Notes: generated by a model from the letters alone, not told the origin. A DNA stretch of 64,000 nt from Devosia neptuniae (GCF_025452235.1 NZ_CP104965.1:248001-312000), one strand, 5' to 3'. Counted from the first letter of the stretch, positions 36,132-45,916 are shown. Translations and numbers: made by a program.

Positions 36132-37039
36132 GCATCGACGTCAACAATATCGACCCGGTAGCCATCGTGGTGACGCCGACCCCGGCATCCACCAGCCGCA
36201 AGGGCAGCCTAATCTGGCTGCTCAATGTCCGGCTGACCTTGGGGCTTATCATCCTCTTCGTCATGGGGCTGGGCAGCTTCATCCTGCCCGGTTTCGCGCC
36301 GGTCGACCCGTCGATCCAGGCCAGCTATATGCGCAATCTACCGGTTTCCGGCGTGCACCTGCTCGGCACCAATGCGCTGGGGCAGGACATTTTCTGGTTC
36401 CTGGTCTTTGCCATCCGCAATTCGCTGACGTTGGGCATTGTCGTGGCTGTCGGCGTCACCATCATCGCCACCGTGGTCGGGCTTAGCGCCGGCTATATCG
36501 GCGGGCGCTTCGAGCGCATCGTCATGCTGTTCGTCGACACTTTCATCACCGTACCGCTGCTGCCCATCCTGATCATCATGGGAGCGCTGATCCGCGGCAA
36601 TACCTCGTTCCTCACGGTGGGCTTCATCATCGTGCTGTTCGGCTGGGCCTGGGATGCGCGCACCGTGCGGGCCATGGCGCTGTCGCTACGCGAGCGTGAA
36701 TTCATCAATATGGCGCGCTTTTCCGGCGCCAACACCATGCAGATCCTGCTGCGGGAAATCTTCCCCTATGTGTCGGCTTATATGGTGGTCGGCTTCATCA
36801 ACACCGTGCTGTTCGCCATCAATACCGAGGCCACGCTGGCAGTGATCGGGCTGTCGAAGGTGGAGGTGCCCACGCTGGGCTCCATCATCTTCTGGGCGCT
36901 AAACTACAATGCCTTGTTCACCGGGCAATATGTCTGGCTGGTGGCGCCAATCATCGCCACGATCACGCTGTTCCTCGGCCTGTTCCTTACCTCCACAGGC
37001 TTCAACCAGGCCTTTGCCAGCAAGCGCGGTGTATCATGA
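36128..37039 (+). CDS. ABC transporter permease (DppC type)
   Basis: 303-residue permease of the DppC/OppC family, with N-terminal segment LGLIILFVMGLGSFIL, the LGTNALGQDIFWF motif typical of DppC proteins, and the EAA loop RTVRAMALSLREREFINMAR. It overlaps its neighbours by 4 bases on each side, so the complex is translated in sequence. Confidence 0.93.
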   Translation: MSIDVNNIDPVAIVVTPTPASTSRKGSLIWLLNVRLTLGLIILFVMGLGSFILPGFAPVDPSIQASYMRNLPVSGVHLLGTNALGQDIFWFLVFAIRNSLTLGIVVAVGVTIIATVVGLSAGYIGGRFERIVMLFVDTFITVPLLPILIIMGALIRGNTSFLTVGFIIVLFGWAWDARTVRAMALSLREREFINMARFSGANTMQILLREIFPYVSAYMVVGFINTVLFAINTEATLAVIGLSKVEVPTLGSIIFWALNYNALFTGQYVWLVAPIIATITLFLGLFLTSTGFNQAFASKRGVS

Positions 37040-37950
37040 TCCGTCTGTCCGATCTCAAGATCAGCTATCACATCGGCAGCCGGGTCATCGACGCGGTGGA
37101 CGGCGTGACGCTGACCATTCCCGATGGCTGCATCGTGGGCATTGCCGGTGAATCGGGTTGCGGCAAGTCGACCCTGATGAAAGCGATCTACGGCGACATT
37201 CAGGCACCGATGTATCTCTCGCGCGGCAATATCGAATATAGCCTCAAGGGTGCCGATGGCCGGCCGGTGACCAGTGCGAGCGTGCGCCAGGAATGGTTCA
37301 AGTCCATTTCCTACATTCCGCAGAGTTCGATGAATTCCCTCAATCCGGTTATCCGCATTCGTGACCAGTTCATCGATTTCCCTGGAACCGACAGCAATAA
37401 GCGACGCGTGCTGGAGCGGGCGCGGGACTATATCGGCAAGCTTGGACTGGCGCCGGAAACCCTCGATTCCTATCCGCACCAATTGTCGGGGGGCATGCGG
37501 CAGCGCGTCATGATCGGGCTCGCCACCTTCTTCCAGCCGGAACTGATCATCGCCGACGAACCAACCACCGCGCTCGACGTGGTGGTTCAGAAGGAAATCC
37601 TGATGCTGCTGATGGACCTGCAGGAGCAGATGGGCAACACCATTCTTGTGGTGTCGCATGACATGGGCGTTCACTATCAGACCACCCACAAAATGCTGAT
37701 TATGTATGCCGGCCGCGTCGTCGAATATGGCGATACCGACAGCGTTTTCGCCGATCCGCAGCATCCCTATACCAGGATGCTGATCGACTCCCTGCCGGCC
37801 ATTGGCGACGACAGCATGCGCGGCGTGATGGCAAGCGCCGCGGCAACGGGCGGCGATCGAGCCTTTCGCGTCGAGCCGGTGCTGGTCGAGGTCAAACCCA
37901 ACCATTTCGTGGCGCGCCCAGCCGTGCAGAACGCGGGAGCCGCGGCATGA
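37036..37950 (+). CDS. ABC transporter ATP-binding protein (DppD type)
   Basis: 304 residues: Walker [10 protein letters not shown], signature [14 protein letters not shown], Walker [14 protein letters not shown] and [11 protein letters not shown]. The usual oligopeptide-transporter C-terminal extension is present, although the cysteine-rich iron-sulfur-type tail of DppD/OppD is not evident. It overlaps the second ATPase by 4 bases. Confidence 0.93.
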   Translation: MIRLSDLKISYHIGSRVIDAVDGVTLTIPDGCIVGIAGESGCGKSTLMKAIYGDIQAPMYLSRGNIEYSLKGADGRPVTSASVRQEWFKSISYIPQSSMNSLNPVIRIRDQFIDFPGTDSNKRRVLERARDYIGKLGLAPETLDSYPHQLSGGMRQRVMIGLATFFQPELIIADEPTTALDVVVQKEILMLLMDLQEQMGNTILVVSHDMGVHYQTTHKMLIMYAGRVVEYGDTDSVFADPQHPYTRMLIDSLPAIGDDSMRGVMASAAATGGDRAFRVEPVLVEVKPNHFVARPAVQNAGAAA

Positions 37951-38771
37951 CCACCATCCTCAAGACCGAAGGGCTCAACAAGGTCTATCGCCGGGGCGGA
38001 CTGGTCGGCGCCCGGCACATCCATGCATTGAGCGACGTCAATATCACGGTTGAAAGCGACAAGCCGGTGGTGATCGCCGTTGTTGGCGAGTCCGGTAGCG
38101 GCAAGACCACCCTGGCCAAAACCCTGCTGCGGCTGGAGACGCCCACCTCGGGCCGGGCCATCGTCTATGACAGCGTGGTGGCAGGCGCGGGGGCGACGCC
38201 ATCCAAGCGTGAATTCCTGGGCCTTGTGCAACCCATTTTCCAGAATCCGTTCGAGGCATTCAGCCGCTATCGGCCGGTGGATGCCTATCTCCACGAGACA
38301 GCGCGGCGCGTTGCCGGCATGGACGAGGACCAGGCCCAAGCGGCGGTGGCCGAGGCCCTCAACAGCGTTGGCCTCAACTATGCGGAGATCCGGGGCAAAT
38401 ATACCAACCAGTTCTCGGGCGGCGAATTGCAGCGCATCTCGGTCGCCAGGGCGCTCATTCCGCAACCCAAGCTGATCGTAGCGGACGAGCCGGTCAGCAT
38501 GATCGACGCCTCCCGGCGCATGATCATCATCAACCTGTTCAAGCGGCTGCGCGACGAAGAGGGACGTAGCTTTCTCTACATCACCCACGACCTCGCCACC
38601 GCCTATTACATCTCCGACTACGTCGCGGTGATGAACAAAGGGCAGGTTGTGGAGTTCGGTGCCGCACGCGAGGTGATGAGCGATCCCCAGCACGCCTATA
38701 CGCGGCTGCTGCTCGACTCCATTCCGACCACCCGCAGCCGCTGGCGTCCACGCACGCCCGCGGCCGCCTGA
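37947..38771 (+). CDS. ABC transporter ATP-binding protein (DppF type)
   Basis: 274-residue partner ATPase: Walker A GESGSGKTT, signature FSGGELQRISVARAL and Walker B LIVADEPVSMIDA. The D-loop reads SMID where SALD is usual. It is followed after 52 bases by the glycosidase gene on the same strand. Confidence 0.92.
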   Translation: MTTILKTEGLNKVYRRGGLVGARHIHALSDVNITVESDKPVVIAVVGESGSGKTTLAKTLLRLETPTSGRAIVYDSVVAGAGATPSKREFLGLVQPIFQNPFEAFSRYRPVDAYLHETARRVAGMDEDQAQAAVAEALNSVGLNYAEIRGKYTNQFSGGELQRISVARALIPQPKLIVADEPVSMIDASRRMIIINLFKRLRDEEGRSFLYITHDLATAYYISDYVAVMNKGQVVEFGAAREVMSDPQHAYTRLLLDSIPTTRSRWRPRTPAAA

Positions 38772-38823
38772 CCCAGTTTCATCGCGGGCGCTGGGCGCCT
38801 TCATTTAGACGACAGGATAGATC

Positions 38824-40413
38824 ATGACCAATTCTGCAACGGCCAATAGCGCCGCAACGCTGTGGGCTACGTTCGAACTCACGCTTTCTGGCCCCGCGGA
38901 AGGCAACCCGTTCAAGGATATCGAGCTGCGCGCCAGCTTCCGCCAGGGCGACCGGCAGGTCCCTGTCACCGGCTTTTATGACGGCGACGGCAAGTACAAA
39001 ATCCGCTTTCTGCCTGATGCAACGGGGAGCTGGAGCTATGCGACCTCGAGCAATAGCCCGGCGCTTGATGGCATCAGCGGAACGGTCGAGGTCGGGCCGG
39101 GCAAGCCTGGGCACCATGGCCCCGTGCGTGTGTCGAACCGCCACCACTTTCGCCATGCCGATGGCACCCGCTACATCAATATCGGCACCACCGCCTATGT
39201 ATGGAACCTGCAAGGCGATGCGCTCGAAGAGCAGACGCTGGCAACGCTGGCCGAAGCGCCCTTTACCAAGATCCGCATGTGCGTGTTCCCCAAGCATTAT
39301 CGCTACAACGAGGTCGAGCCCGAGCTTTATCCCTTCCCGCTCATCAAGCGGGGCAGTAGCAAATGGGGCGGCAGCTTCAACGGCGATTATGGTTGGGAAT
39401 TCGACTTCGACCGTTTCGAGCCGGCCTATTTCCGGCACCTGGAAAAACGCATCAATGATCTGGCGGCAATCGGCGTCGAGGCCGATCTCATCATCTTCCA
39501 CCCCTATGACCGCTGGGGCTTTGCGCGCATGTCGCCCGAGCAGGACGACACTTACCTGCGCTATCTGATCGCGCGCCTGGCTGCCTTCCCCAATGTGTGG
39601 TGGTCGATGGCCAATGAATATGACTTCATGTTCACCAAGACGCTCGACGACTGGAACCGCTGGATCGACATCGTCGCCGAGGCTGATCCGCATGGGCATC
39701 TAGTGTCCGTACACAATGGCTTTGCCCCGTTCGACTACAGCCACCCCAAGCTGACCCATGTCAGCATCCAGCGTCCCTATACCGAGCGCAGCATGATCTG
39801 GCGGGAGCAATTCAATAAGCCGGTCTCGCTCGACGAGGTCTGCTACGAGGGGGATATCGCCGAAGCCTGGGGCAATATTTCGGGCCGCGAACTGGTGCAC
39901 CGCTTCTGGAAGGGCACAGTCAATGGCGGCTACGTTACCCATGGCGAAACCTATTACAATGACAGCGAGACGCTATGGTGGGCCAAGGGCGGCAAGCTGA
40001 TTGGCGACAGTGTCAGCCGCATCGCCTTCCTCCGCCGCATCCTTGAGGCAGGGCCGGACGAGGGACTGGACCCGGTGCCCAGCACCGGCCACTACCAGAT
40101 CGAAATTGCCGGCGGGCTGGATCATGCCGATCTGCGCAAGCTGATCGCGCCATTTCCCGGCCAGGAAGGCTGGAGCCGCGTCGGCATGCATTTCGCCACC
40201 GCCGGGCAGCCGCACCGCTATTATCTGAGCTATTTTGGCGAGAACCAGCCGGGCGAAGTGGCTGCCAATGTGCCGCCGGACGAGCGTTACACTGCCACCC
40301 TGATCGACACCTGGGAGATGACCGAAACCGAGATCGCCAGAGATGTCGAGCGCGGCCAATTGCTACACTTCCAGCCCAAGCCATACCAGGCGCTGCTACT
40401 CCGGCGGGCGTGA
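38824..40413 (+). CDS. DUF5060/DUF4038 apiosidase-like glycoside hydrolase (cytoplasmic)
   Basis: 529 residues without a signal peptide. An N-terminal beta-sandwich (about 10-95, DUF5060 type, RFLPDATGSWSYATSSNS) precedes a TIM barrel (about 105-410) of the DUF4038 family, now called apiosidase-like, beginning HFRHADGTRYINIGTTAYVW. Candidate acids are E in WWSMANEYDFM and E in SLDEVCYEGDI. The C-terminal beta domain (about 425-525) resembles DUF5605. GH140 apiosidases share this barrel family. The lack of a signal, and the importer upstream, mean it would cleave an imported oligosaccharide inside the cell. Family membership is reasonably sure; apiose specificity is inferred. Confidence 0.8.
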   Translation: MTNSATANSAATLWATFELTLSGPAEGNPFKDIELRASFRQGDRQVPVTGFYDGDGKYKIRFLPDATGSWSYATSSNSPALDGISGTVEVGPGKPGHHGPVRVSNRHHFRHADGTRYINIGTTAYVWNLQGDALEEQTLATLAEAPFTKIRMCVFPKHYRYNEVEPELYPFPLIKRGSSKWGGSFNGDYGWEFDFDRFEPAYFRHLEKRINDLAAIGVEADLIIFHPYDRWGFARMSPEQDDTYLRYLIARLAAFPNVWWSMANEYDFMFTKTLDDWNRWIDIVAEADPHGHLVSVHNGFAPFDYSHPKLTHVSIQRPYTERSMIWREQFNKPVSLDEVCYEGDIAEAWGNISGRELVHRFWKGTVNGGYVTHGETYYNDSETLWWAKGGKLIGDSVSRIAFLRRILEAGPDEGLDPVPSTGHYQIEIAGGLDHADLRKLIAPFPGQEGWSRVGMHFATAGQPHRYYLSYFGENQPGEVAANVPPDERYTATLIDTWEMTETEIARDVERGQLLHFQPKPYQALLLRRA

Positions 40414-40434
40414 GGAGACAGTTTTCATCTTGCC

Positions 40435-41412
40435 CTACGCCAAATCAGGCACGGTTTCGGCGTAGTGGCAGGCGGTGAGAAGATTGGTGTTGCCATGGGC
40501 CACCAGTTCAGGTGCCTCCACGGCGCATTTGTCGGTTGCTTTCCAGCATCTCGTGCGGAAGCGGCAGCCGCTGGGTGGATTGGATGGGCTGGGCAAGTCG
40601 CCTTGCAGCACGATGCGGCGGCGCTTGCCGCGGAGCGTCGGATCGGGGGTTGGCACAGCGGAAAGCAAGGCCTGTGTATAGGGGTGCCGCGGAGCCGAAA
40701 AAATCTCTTCGGTTGGGCCGGTCTCGATAATGCGCCCCAAATACATGACCATGACGCGATCCGAGACGTGTCGCACCACGGCCAGATCATGGGCGACGAA
40801 CAGCATGGCCAGGTTTCGCTCCTTGCGCAGGCGAGCGAGCAGATTGATCACCTGGGCCTGGACCGATACGTCGAGCGCCGAGACCGGTTCGTCGCATACC
40901 AGCAGCGACGGATTGAGCGCCAGCGCGCGAGCAATGCCGAGCCGCTGGCGTTGGCCGCCGGAGAACTCGTTGGGATAGCGCAAGGCATGTTCCGGACGCA
41001 GCCCGACCGCCTCGAGCAACCGTGCGATCTGGGTCGACCATTGGGCGCGCGGAAGGACACCGGGATGCAGCGCCCATGGTTCGGACAATAGCCGGTCGAC
41101 GCGCATGCGCGGATTGAGCGATTGATAGGGATCCTGGAAGACGACCTGCATCTTGCGCCGCATGGCGCGCAATTCAGCACCCTTGGCCTGGGCGATGTCG
41201 ACACCATCCAGCATGGCGTGGCCCGCCGTGGCGGCGTTGAGGCGCAACAGCGTGCGAACCAGGCTTGTTTTGCCACAACCGCTCTCGCCAACCAGGCCCA
41301 ATGTCTCGCCCTTGGCAATGGAAAAGCTCACACCATCGACGGCGCGGACCGGCGCGGATCCGCTGCCAAAGTGCTTGCTGAGATTGTCGACTTCAAGCAG
41401 TGGCGCGCTCAT
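40435..41412 (-). CDS. Peptide/oligosaccharide ABC transporter ATP-binding protein (OppF type)
   Basis: 325 residues: Walker [10 protein letters not shown], signature FSGGQRQRLGIARAL, Walker B LLVCDEPVSALDV and the OppF-type C-terminal region HPYTQALLSAVP with the cysteine motif GCRFRTRCWKATDKC. Last gene of the importer operon. Its start overlaps the OppD-type gene by 4 bases. It ends 22 bases from the convergent glycosidase gene. Confidence 0.94.
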   Translation of the reverse strand: MSAPLLEVDNLSKHFGSGSAPVRAVDGVSFSIAKGETLGLVGESGCGKTSLVRTLLRLNAATAGHAMLDGVDIAQAKGAELRAMRRKMQVVFQDPYQSLNPRMRVDRLLSEPWALHPGVLPRAQWSTQIARLLEAVGLRPEHALRYPNEFSGGQRQRLGIARALALNPSLLVCDEPVSALDVSVQAQVINLLARLRKERNLAMLFVAHDLAVVRHVSDRVMVMYLGRIIETGPTEEIFSAPRHPYTQALLSAVPTPDPTLRGKRRRIVLQGDLPSPSNPPSGCRFRTRCWKATDKCAVEAPELVAHGNTNLLTACHYAETVPDLA

Positions 41413-42386
41413 GCGGCATTCCCCGGAAAGTGACAGGCGGTCAGACGTCCTGGTCCGGCATCAGCGAGGATCGGGACTACCTGGGCGCAAAGCTCCTTTG
41501 CCCGCGGACAGCGGGTGCGAAACGCGCAACCGGATGGCAAATCGGCGGGATTGGGCGCCGATCCGGGTATGGGCACTAGTTCGGACGTCGCCACATCGAT
41601 CCGTGGCTGCGAGGCCAAAAGCCCGATGCTGTAGGGGTGGCGTGGATCGGCAAACAGCTCATAGACGCTGGCCTGTTCCACTATGCGTCCCGCATACATG
41701 ACGGCTACGCGATCGGCGAGTTCGGCCACCACGCCGAGATCGTGGGTGATGAAGATCATCCCGGCGCCGCTGCGCTTGCGGATGGTGTTGAGCAGATCGA
41801 CAATCTGCGCCTGGATGGTGACATCCAGCGCCGTAGTGGGCTCGTCGGCAATGATGATGTCGGGTTCGAGCGCCACGGCCATCGCAATCATGATGCGCTG
41901 GCGCATGCCACCGGAGAATTCATGCGGATACTGCCGGGCCCGTCTGGCTGCATCGGGAATGCCCACCGCGTCGAGCAGGTCGATGACCGCCCCCTCGATC
42001 TCGCCCGCCGCCTTCTTGTGGTGGATGCGGAACATTTCGCCGATCTGCCAGCCGATCGAATAGACCGGATTGAGCGCTGCCAGCGCATCCTGGAATATGA
42101 GGGCAATACGGGTGCCGCAGATCGCCCGCCGCTCCCGATGCGGCAGATCAAGCAGGTTGGCGCCATCGAATGTGATCGAACCACCATCGATGGCACCCGG
42201 TGGATTGGGCACCAGATCCATGATTGCCGAGGCCGTCACCGACTTGCCGGAGCCGCTTTCGCCAAGCAGCGCCAGGACTTCACCGCGTTGCAGCGAGAAC
42301 GACACGCCATTGAGCGCCTTGATGCGACCGGCGGCGGTGTCGAAGGAAACGGCGAGATCGCGAATGTCCAAAAGGGTCATGGTCAT
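41409..42386 (-). CDS. Peptide/oligosaccharide ABC transporter ATP-binding protein (OppD type)
   Basis: 325 residues: Walker A GESGSGKSV, signature FSGGMRQRIMIAMAV, Walker [14 protein letters not shown], and the C-terminal cysteine motif GCAFRTRCPRAKELC. The ATG at 42386 gives the usual 4-base overlap with the permease stop (42383-42385); upstream in-frame sequence lies inside the permease gene. Confidence 0.93.
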   Translation of the reverse strand: MTMTLLDIRDLAVSFDTAAGRIKALNGVSFSLQRGEVLALLGESGSGKSVTASAIMDLVPNPPGAIDGGSITFDGANLLDLPHRERRAICGTRIALIFQDALAALNPVYSIGWQIGEMFRIHHKKAAGEIEGAVIDLLDAVGIPDAARRARQYPHEFSGGMRQRIMIAMAVALEPDIIIADEPTTALDVTIQAQIVDLLNTIRKRSGAGMIFITHDLGVVAELADRVAVMYAGRIVEQASVYELFADPRHPYSIGLLASQPRIDVATSELVPIPGSAPNPADLPSGCAFRTRCPRAKELCAQVVPILADAGPGRLTACHFPGNAA

Positions 42387-43291
42387 CGCTTCCGGCGGAT
42401 AAGCCGCCAATGCTGGGACGGATCGTTGACGATGCGGAACCAATTGGCGAGCAGGTTGAAACTCATGGTGGTCAGCATGACGGCAAGCCCGGGGAAAAAG
42501 CCCAGCCACCATGCCGAAGAGAGATACCCCTGCCCCTGGGCAATCATCAGGCCCCAACTGACCGCAGGCGGCTGCACGCCCAGGCCCAGATAGCTGAGCC
42601 CGGATTCAAACAGCATGACCATGGCAACATTCACCGAGGCCAGGGTCAGCATTGTCGGTGCGACGATGGGCAGGATGTGATGGCGGATGATCCAGATCGG
42701 CCCGCCGCCAAAGACCCGCGCCGCATCGACAAAGAGCCGCTCGCGCACCTCCAGCGTCTCCGCCCTGGCGACGCGGATGTAGGAAGGCATGCGGGTAATC
42801 GCGAGCACGATGACGAGGTTGGTGACGCTCGGACCGAAGAGATAGAGCCCGACCAACGCGACCAGCAGGGTCGGAAAACCCATGACGACGTCGGAAATGC
42901 GCATGATCAGCGAGCCCACCGGGCCGCCGAAATAGCCGGCGACCAGGCCAAGCATGGTGCCCATAACGAGACTGAGCAGAACGGTCAGCAATGCAATACC
43001 GATCGAAGTCAGCGCCGCTTCCGCAAGGCGACCCAGTAGCGAGCGGCCCAGGGAGTCAGCGCCAATCCACAATCGCCAGTCCTGGGTAAAGTCGAACGGC
43101 GGCAGATTGCGTGCCTTGAGCGCGATGCGGCTCCCGCTGAAGGCCCCGAATGTATCGGCCAGGATCAGCACGAGAACCAGCGCCAGCCAAATGACCGAGC
43201 ACAGCGCCATCGGGTCGCCGGCCAGGGCACGGGCAAACCATTTGACGCGACTTGCCTTGCGTGCGGGAGCAGTCCCAGAAATCTCGGTCAT
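42383..43291 (-). CDS. ABC transporter permease (DppC/OppC type)
   Basis: 302 residues with the DppC features: an N-terminal cytoplasmic lead, DSLGRSLLGRLAEAALTS, and the EAA loop region RVARAETLEVRERLFVDAAR. It overlaps both neighbours by 4 bases. Confidence 0.93.
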   Translation of the reverse strand: MTEISGTAPARKASRVKWFARALAGDPMALCSVIWLALVLVLILADTFGAFSGSRIALKARNLPPFDFTQDWRLWIGADSLGRSLLGRLAEAALTSIGIALLTVLLSLVMGTMLGLVAGYFGGPVGSLIMRISDVVMGFPTLLVALVGLYLFGPSVTNLVIVLAITRMPSYIRVARAETLEVRERLFVDAARVFGGGPIWIIRHHILPIVAPTMLTLASVNVAMVMLFESGLSYLGLGVQPPAVSWGLMIAQGQGYLSSAWWLGFFPGLAVMLTTMSFNLLANWFRIVNDPSQHWRLIRRKR

Positions 43292-44208
43292 TCCACCCTC
43301 ACGCGCGGATCTATGGTGGCATAGAGAATGTCGACCAGGATGTTGATGAGGAAGATGACCACAGCGACCGCAAAGATCGAGCTTTGCACGATCGCGAAAT
43401 CGCGGCGCAGGATGCCATCGATCAGCAGCTTGCCGATGCCGGGGAAGCCGAACACCACTTCGACGACGCCGCCCCCGCCGGCAAATTGGGCGGCGAGGTC
43501 GCCCGTTACCGTGACTGCGGGCAGCAGCGCGTTGCGCAAGGCATGCACGAAGCCGACCCGACCCTCACGGGCCCCTTTAGCGCGCGCAGTGCGCACGTAA
43601 CTGGCATTGAGCGCCTCGATCATCGAGCCGCGGATAATCTGCACTAGCATGCCAAAAGGCCGCGCCATCAGGCAGACGACGGGAAGCACCCAATAGGCCG
43701 GCCCGCCAAAGCCGGAGGTGGGCAGCAGCCGCAGATTGACGGCAAAGACCAGCACGCACATCAGGCCAAGCCAGAAATCGGGTACGCTGGCGGCCGCCTG
43801 GCTCACGACATTGATGAGGCGATCAACGGCGCTGCCGGCATTGGCCGCGGCAATGACGCCGACAAGAGCCGAGATCGCAAAGGCCAGTGCCAGCGCAATG
43901 GCGCCCAGTGCCAAGGTACGAGGCAGTGCCTCAAGCACGACCTCCATCGCGGGCCGATTGTGCCAGAGGGAGGTGCCGAAATCGAGCCGCAGGACATTGA
44001 ACAGGAATTCGAAGAACTGGACCACGAGCGGCCGGTCCAGACCCAGTTGAATCCGCATGGCGTCGCGTGCTGCCTGGGAAGCGTCCACCGGCAGGTAAAG
44101 ATTGACCGGATCGCCCGTCAACCGCACGAGAAAGAACGTCGCCGCCATCAGTGCCAGCAGGGCAAGTGCCGCAAGCGCCGTGCGTCTGAGGAGGATTTTG
44201 GGTGACAT
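43288..44208 (-). CDS. ABC transporter permease (DppB/OppB type)
   Basis: 306 residues: first membrane segment LAALALLALMAATFFLVRL, LGLDRPLVVQFFEFL, and the EAA loop TARAKGAREGRVGFVHALR. The start MSPKILLRR at 44208 is chosen because the in-frame sequence upstream is intergenic in character. First permease gene, 61 bases after the binding-protein gene. Confidence 0.92.
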   Translation of the reverse strand: MSPKILLRRTALAALALLALMAATFFLVRLTGDPVNLYLPVDASQAARDAMRIQLGLDRPLVVQFFEFLFNVLRLDFGTSLWHNRPAMEVVLEALPRTLALGAIALALAFAISALVGVIAAANAGSAVDRLINVVSQAAASVPDFWLGLMCVLVFAVNLRLLPTSGFGGPAYWVLPVVCLMARPFGMLVQIIRGSMIEALNASYVRTARAKGAREGRVGFVHALRNALLPAVTVTGDLAAQFAGGGGVVEVVFGFPGIGKLLIDGILRRDFAIVQSSIFAVAVVIFLINILVDILYATIDPRVRVE

Positions 44209-44269
44209 GGGCCTGGATGCTTTGGGTGGTGTCCGCCGCCCCGGCGGCCGGCGGACTTTAGAATTGCAG

Positions 44270-45790
44270 CTACTTGTAGCTAATCGAGCGCAGCTTGATC
44301 TCGTTGCCGGCTTGAACGTCCGGCACATAATTGAGATCAGGCGAGACACGAGCGATCGTCACCATGTGGAACAGCGGCACGATGTTGATCGCTTCCACCG
44401 CAATATTGGCGAAGGCCTGCTGGAACAGCGACTGGCGCTCGTCACCGGTGGCTGCCGAGGCCCTGGCGATAAGATCGTCCACGCTCGGATCGGCAAGCGT
44501 CGAGGTATTGCCGCCCGAGGTAAAGCGGTTCGGCAGCGTGAACACGGCGTCACCTTCGGTATTGTCGATCTGGGTCTGCAGGAGGGACGGTTGGCGCTCC
44601 GCCGGAAAGGGTCCGATCAGCTTTTCCAGCCAGGGCGTGGTTTCCATCATTTCGAGGCGGGCGTTGAAACCGACGTCGAGCAGCATGGCCTGAATGGCTT
44701 CCATGCTCTCGGCCGAGTTCGGATAGATACCAATGCGACCGTAAAGCACGATCTCGGTATCGACCGGCACGCCGGCGGCACGCGCCTCATCCAGCAGCGC
44801 ACGAGCGCGATCGGGATCATAAGGCCAGACCGGAATATCCGGATTGTAGCCGAACACCGATGGCAGCACGACCTGCATGGCCTTAGTGGCGCCCTCGTTG
44901 AACACCGTGCCGATCAGCCCGTCGCGGTCGATGGCAAGGTTCAGCGCTTCTCGCACCCGCTTGTCGTCGAGCGGGGCAATGGCCTGGTCGATACGCAGCA
45001 GCGAGGTTTCCGCATTGGGGAAGGCAATGTCATTGGCGCTGGTGGCGTCCTGGGGGGCGATTTCAAAGGCGATCTGTGCCTCACCGGTATCGACCATAGC
45101 CGCGCGCACTGCAGATTCGCCGCGCCAAACGATATTGGCATTGGCGATGGCCGGTTTGTCGCCCCAATAGTCGTCAAAGGCTTGCAGGGCAACGGACTGG
45201 CCGGCACTCCAGGCCTTGAGGGCATAGGGACCGGTGCCGATCGGCTCGCGCGTCTTGGCATCAGCCGGCGTGACAGGTGCACCGATATCGAGCGCCGATA
45301 GCTTGTTGGGCAGGATCGGCTCGACGGTTCCTGTCTTGATCACCAGCGTCGTGGCATCGACCGCTTCGCCGGTGAACGTATTGCCCTGCAGCGTCGCCAG
45401 GCCAACTTCGCAGCCGATATCTGGATTGGTGGCGCGCGCCAATGCCGCAACGACGGCGGCCGCGTCGAAGGCGCTGCCATCATGGAACGTGACGCCTTCG
45501 CGCAGTTTGAACTCCCATGTCAGGTCATCGATCTGGCGCCATTCGGTGGCCAGGCTGGGCAGAACTGCGCCATTAGCCGGGTCCAGATTGACCAGGGTTT
45601 CGGTGACATTGTTGCGCAGGATGCGAGCATTGTTCGACAGATCGGTGTCGCAGGGGTCCAGCGACTTGGGCTCATCGGTCACCACCACTGTCACCAGATC
45701 GGACTGCGCCAATGCAGGCTGGACCAGCGCAGTGCTGAGCATGGTGGCGATGAGAAGCGCGCTCCCGCGGAGCGTGGACTTGTGCAGCAT
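44270..45790 (-). CDS. ABC transporter substrate-binding protein, family 5
   Basis: 506 residues with signal peptide (LLIATMLSTALVQPALAQ) and family 5 features (VLPSLATEWRQIDDLTWEF, GVTFHDGSAFDAAAVVAAL, EPIGTGPYAL). GGAGG lies about 8 bases before the ATG. It heads a five-gene importer operon that is divergent from the IclR gene at 45917. The ligand, peptide or organic solute, cannot be told. Confidence 0.92.
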   Translation of the reverse strand: MLHKSTLRGSALLIATMLSTALVQPALAQSDLVTVVVTDEPKSLDPCDTDLSNNARILRNNVTETLVNLDPANGAVLPSLATEWRQIDDLTWEFKLREGVTFHDGSAFDAAAVVAALARATNPDIGCEVGLATLQGNTFTGEAVDATTLVIKTGTVEPILPNKLSALDIGAPVTPADAKTREPIGTGPYALKAWSAGQSVALQAFDDYWGDKPAIANANIVWRGESAVRAAMVDTGEAQIAFEIAPQDATSANDIAFPNAETSLLRIDQAIAPLDDKRVREALNLAIDRDGLIGTVFNEGATKAMQVVLPSVFGYNPDIPVWPYDPDRARALLDEARAAGVPVDTEIVLYGRIGIYPNSAESMEAIQAMLLDVGFNARLEMMETTPWLEKLIGPFPAERQPSLLQTQIDNTEGDAVFTLPNRFTSGGNTSTLADPSVDDLIARASAATGDERQSLFQQAFANIAVEAINIVPLFHMVTIARVSPDLNYVPDVQAGNEIKLRSISYK

Positions 45791-45825
45791 TGATATTCCT
45801 CCCTGTACCGATGCTCACAGATGGA

Positions 45826-45901
45826 TTAGTTTCAAATACGACATCGGGTATGGACAAGACACATCACATCGCTATTCCCCTGTCAAGTTTAGTTCCAAAT
45901 A
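45826..45901. repeat. Direct repeat TTAGTTYCAAATA in the importer/IclR promoter
   Basis: TTAGTTTCAAATA (45826-45838) and TTAGTTCCAAATA (45889-45901) differ at one base and start 63 bases apart, six helical turns. They flank the divergent promoter of the importer (minus) and the IclR gene (plus). The repeat could be two sites for the IclR protein bridged by looping. Confidence 0.5.
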
Positions 45902-45916
45902 GGGCACGCAGGTTTC

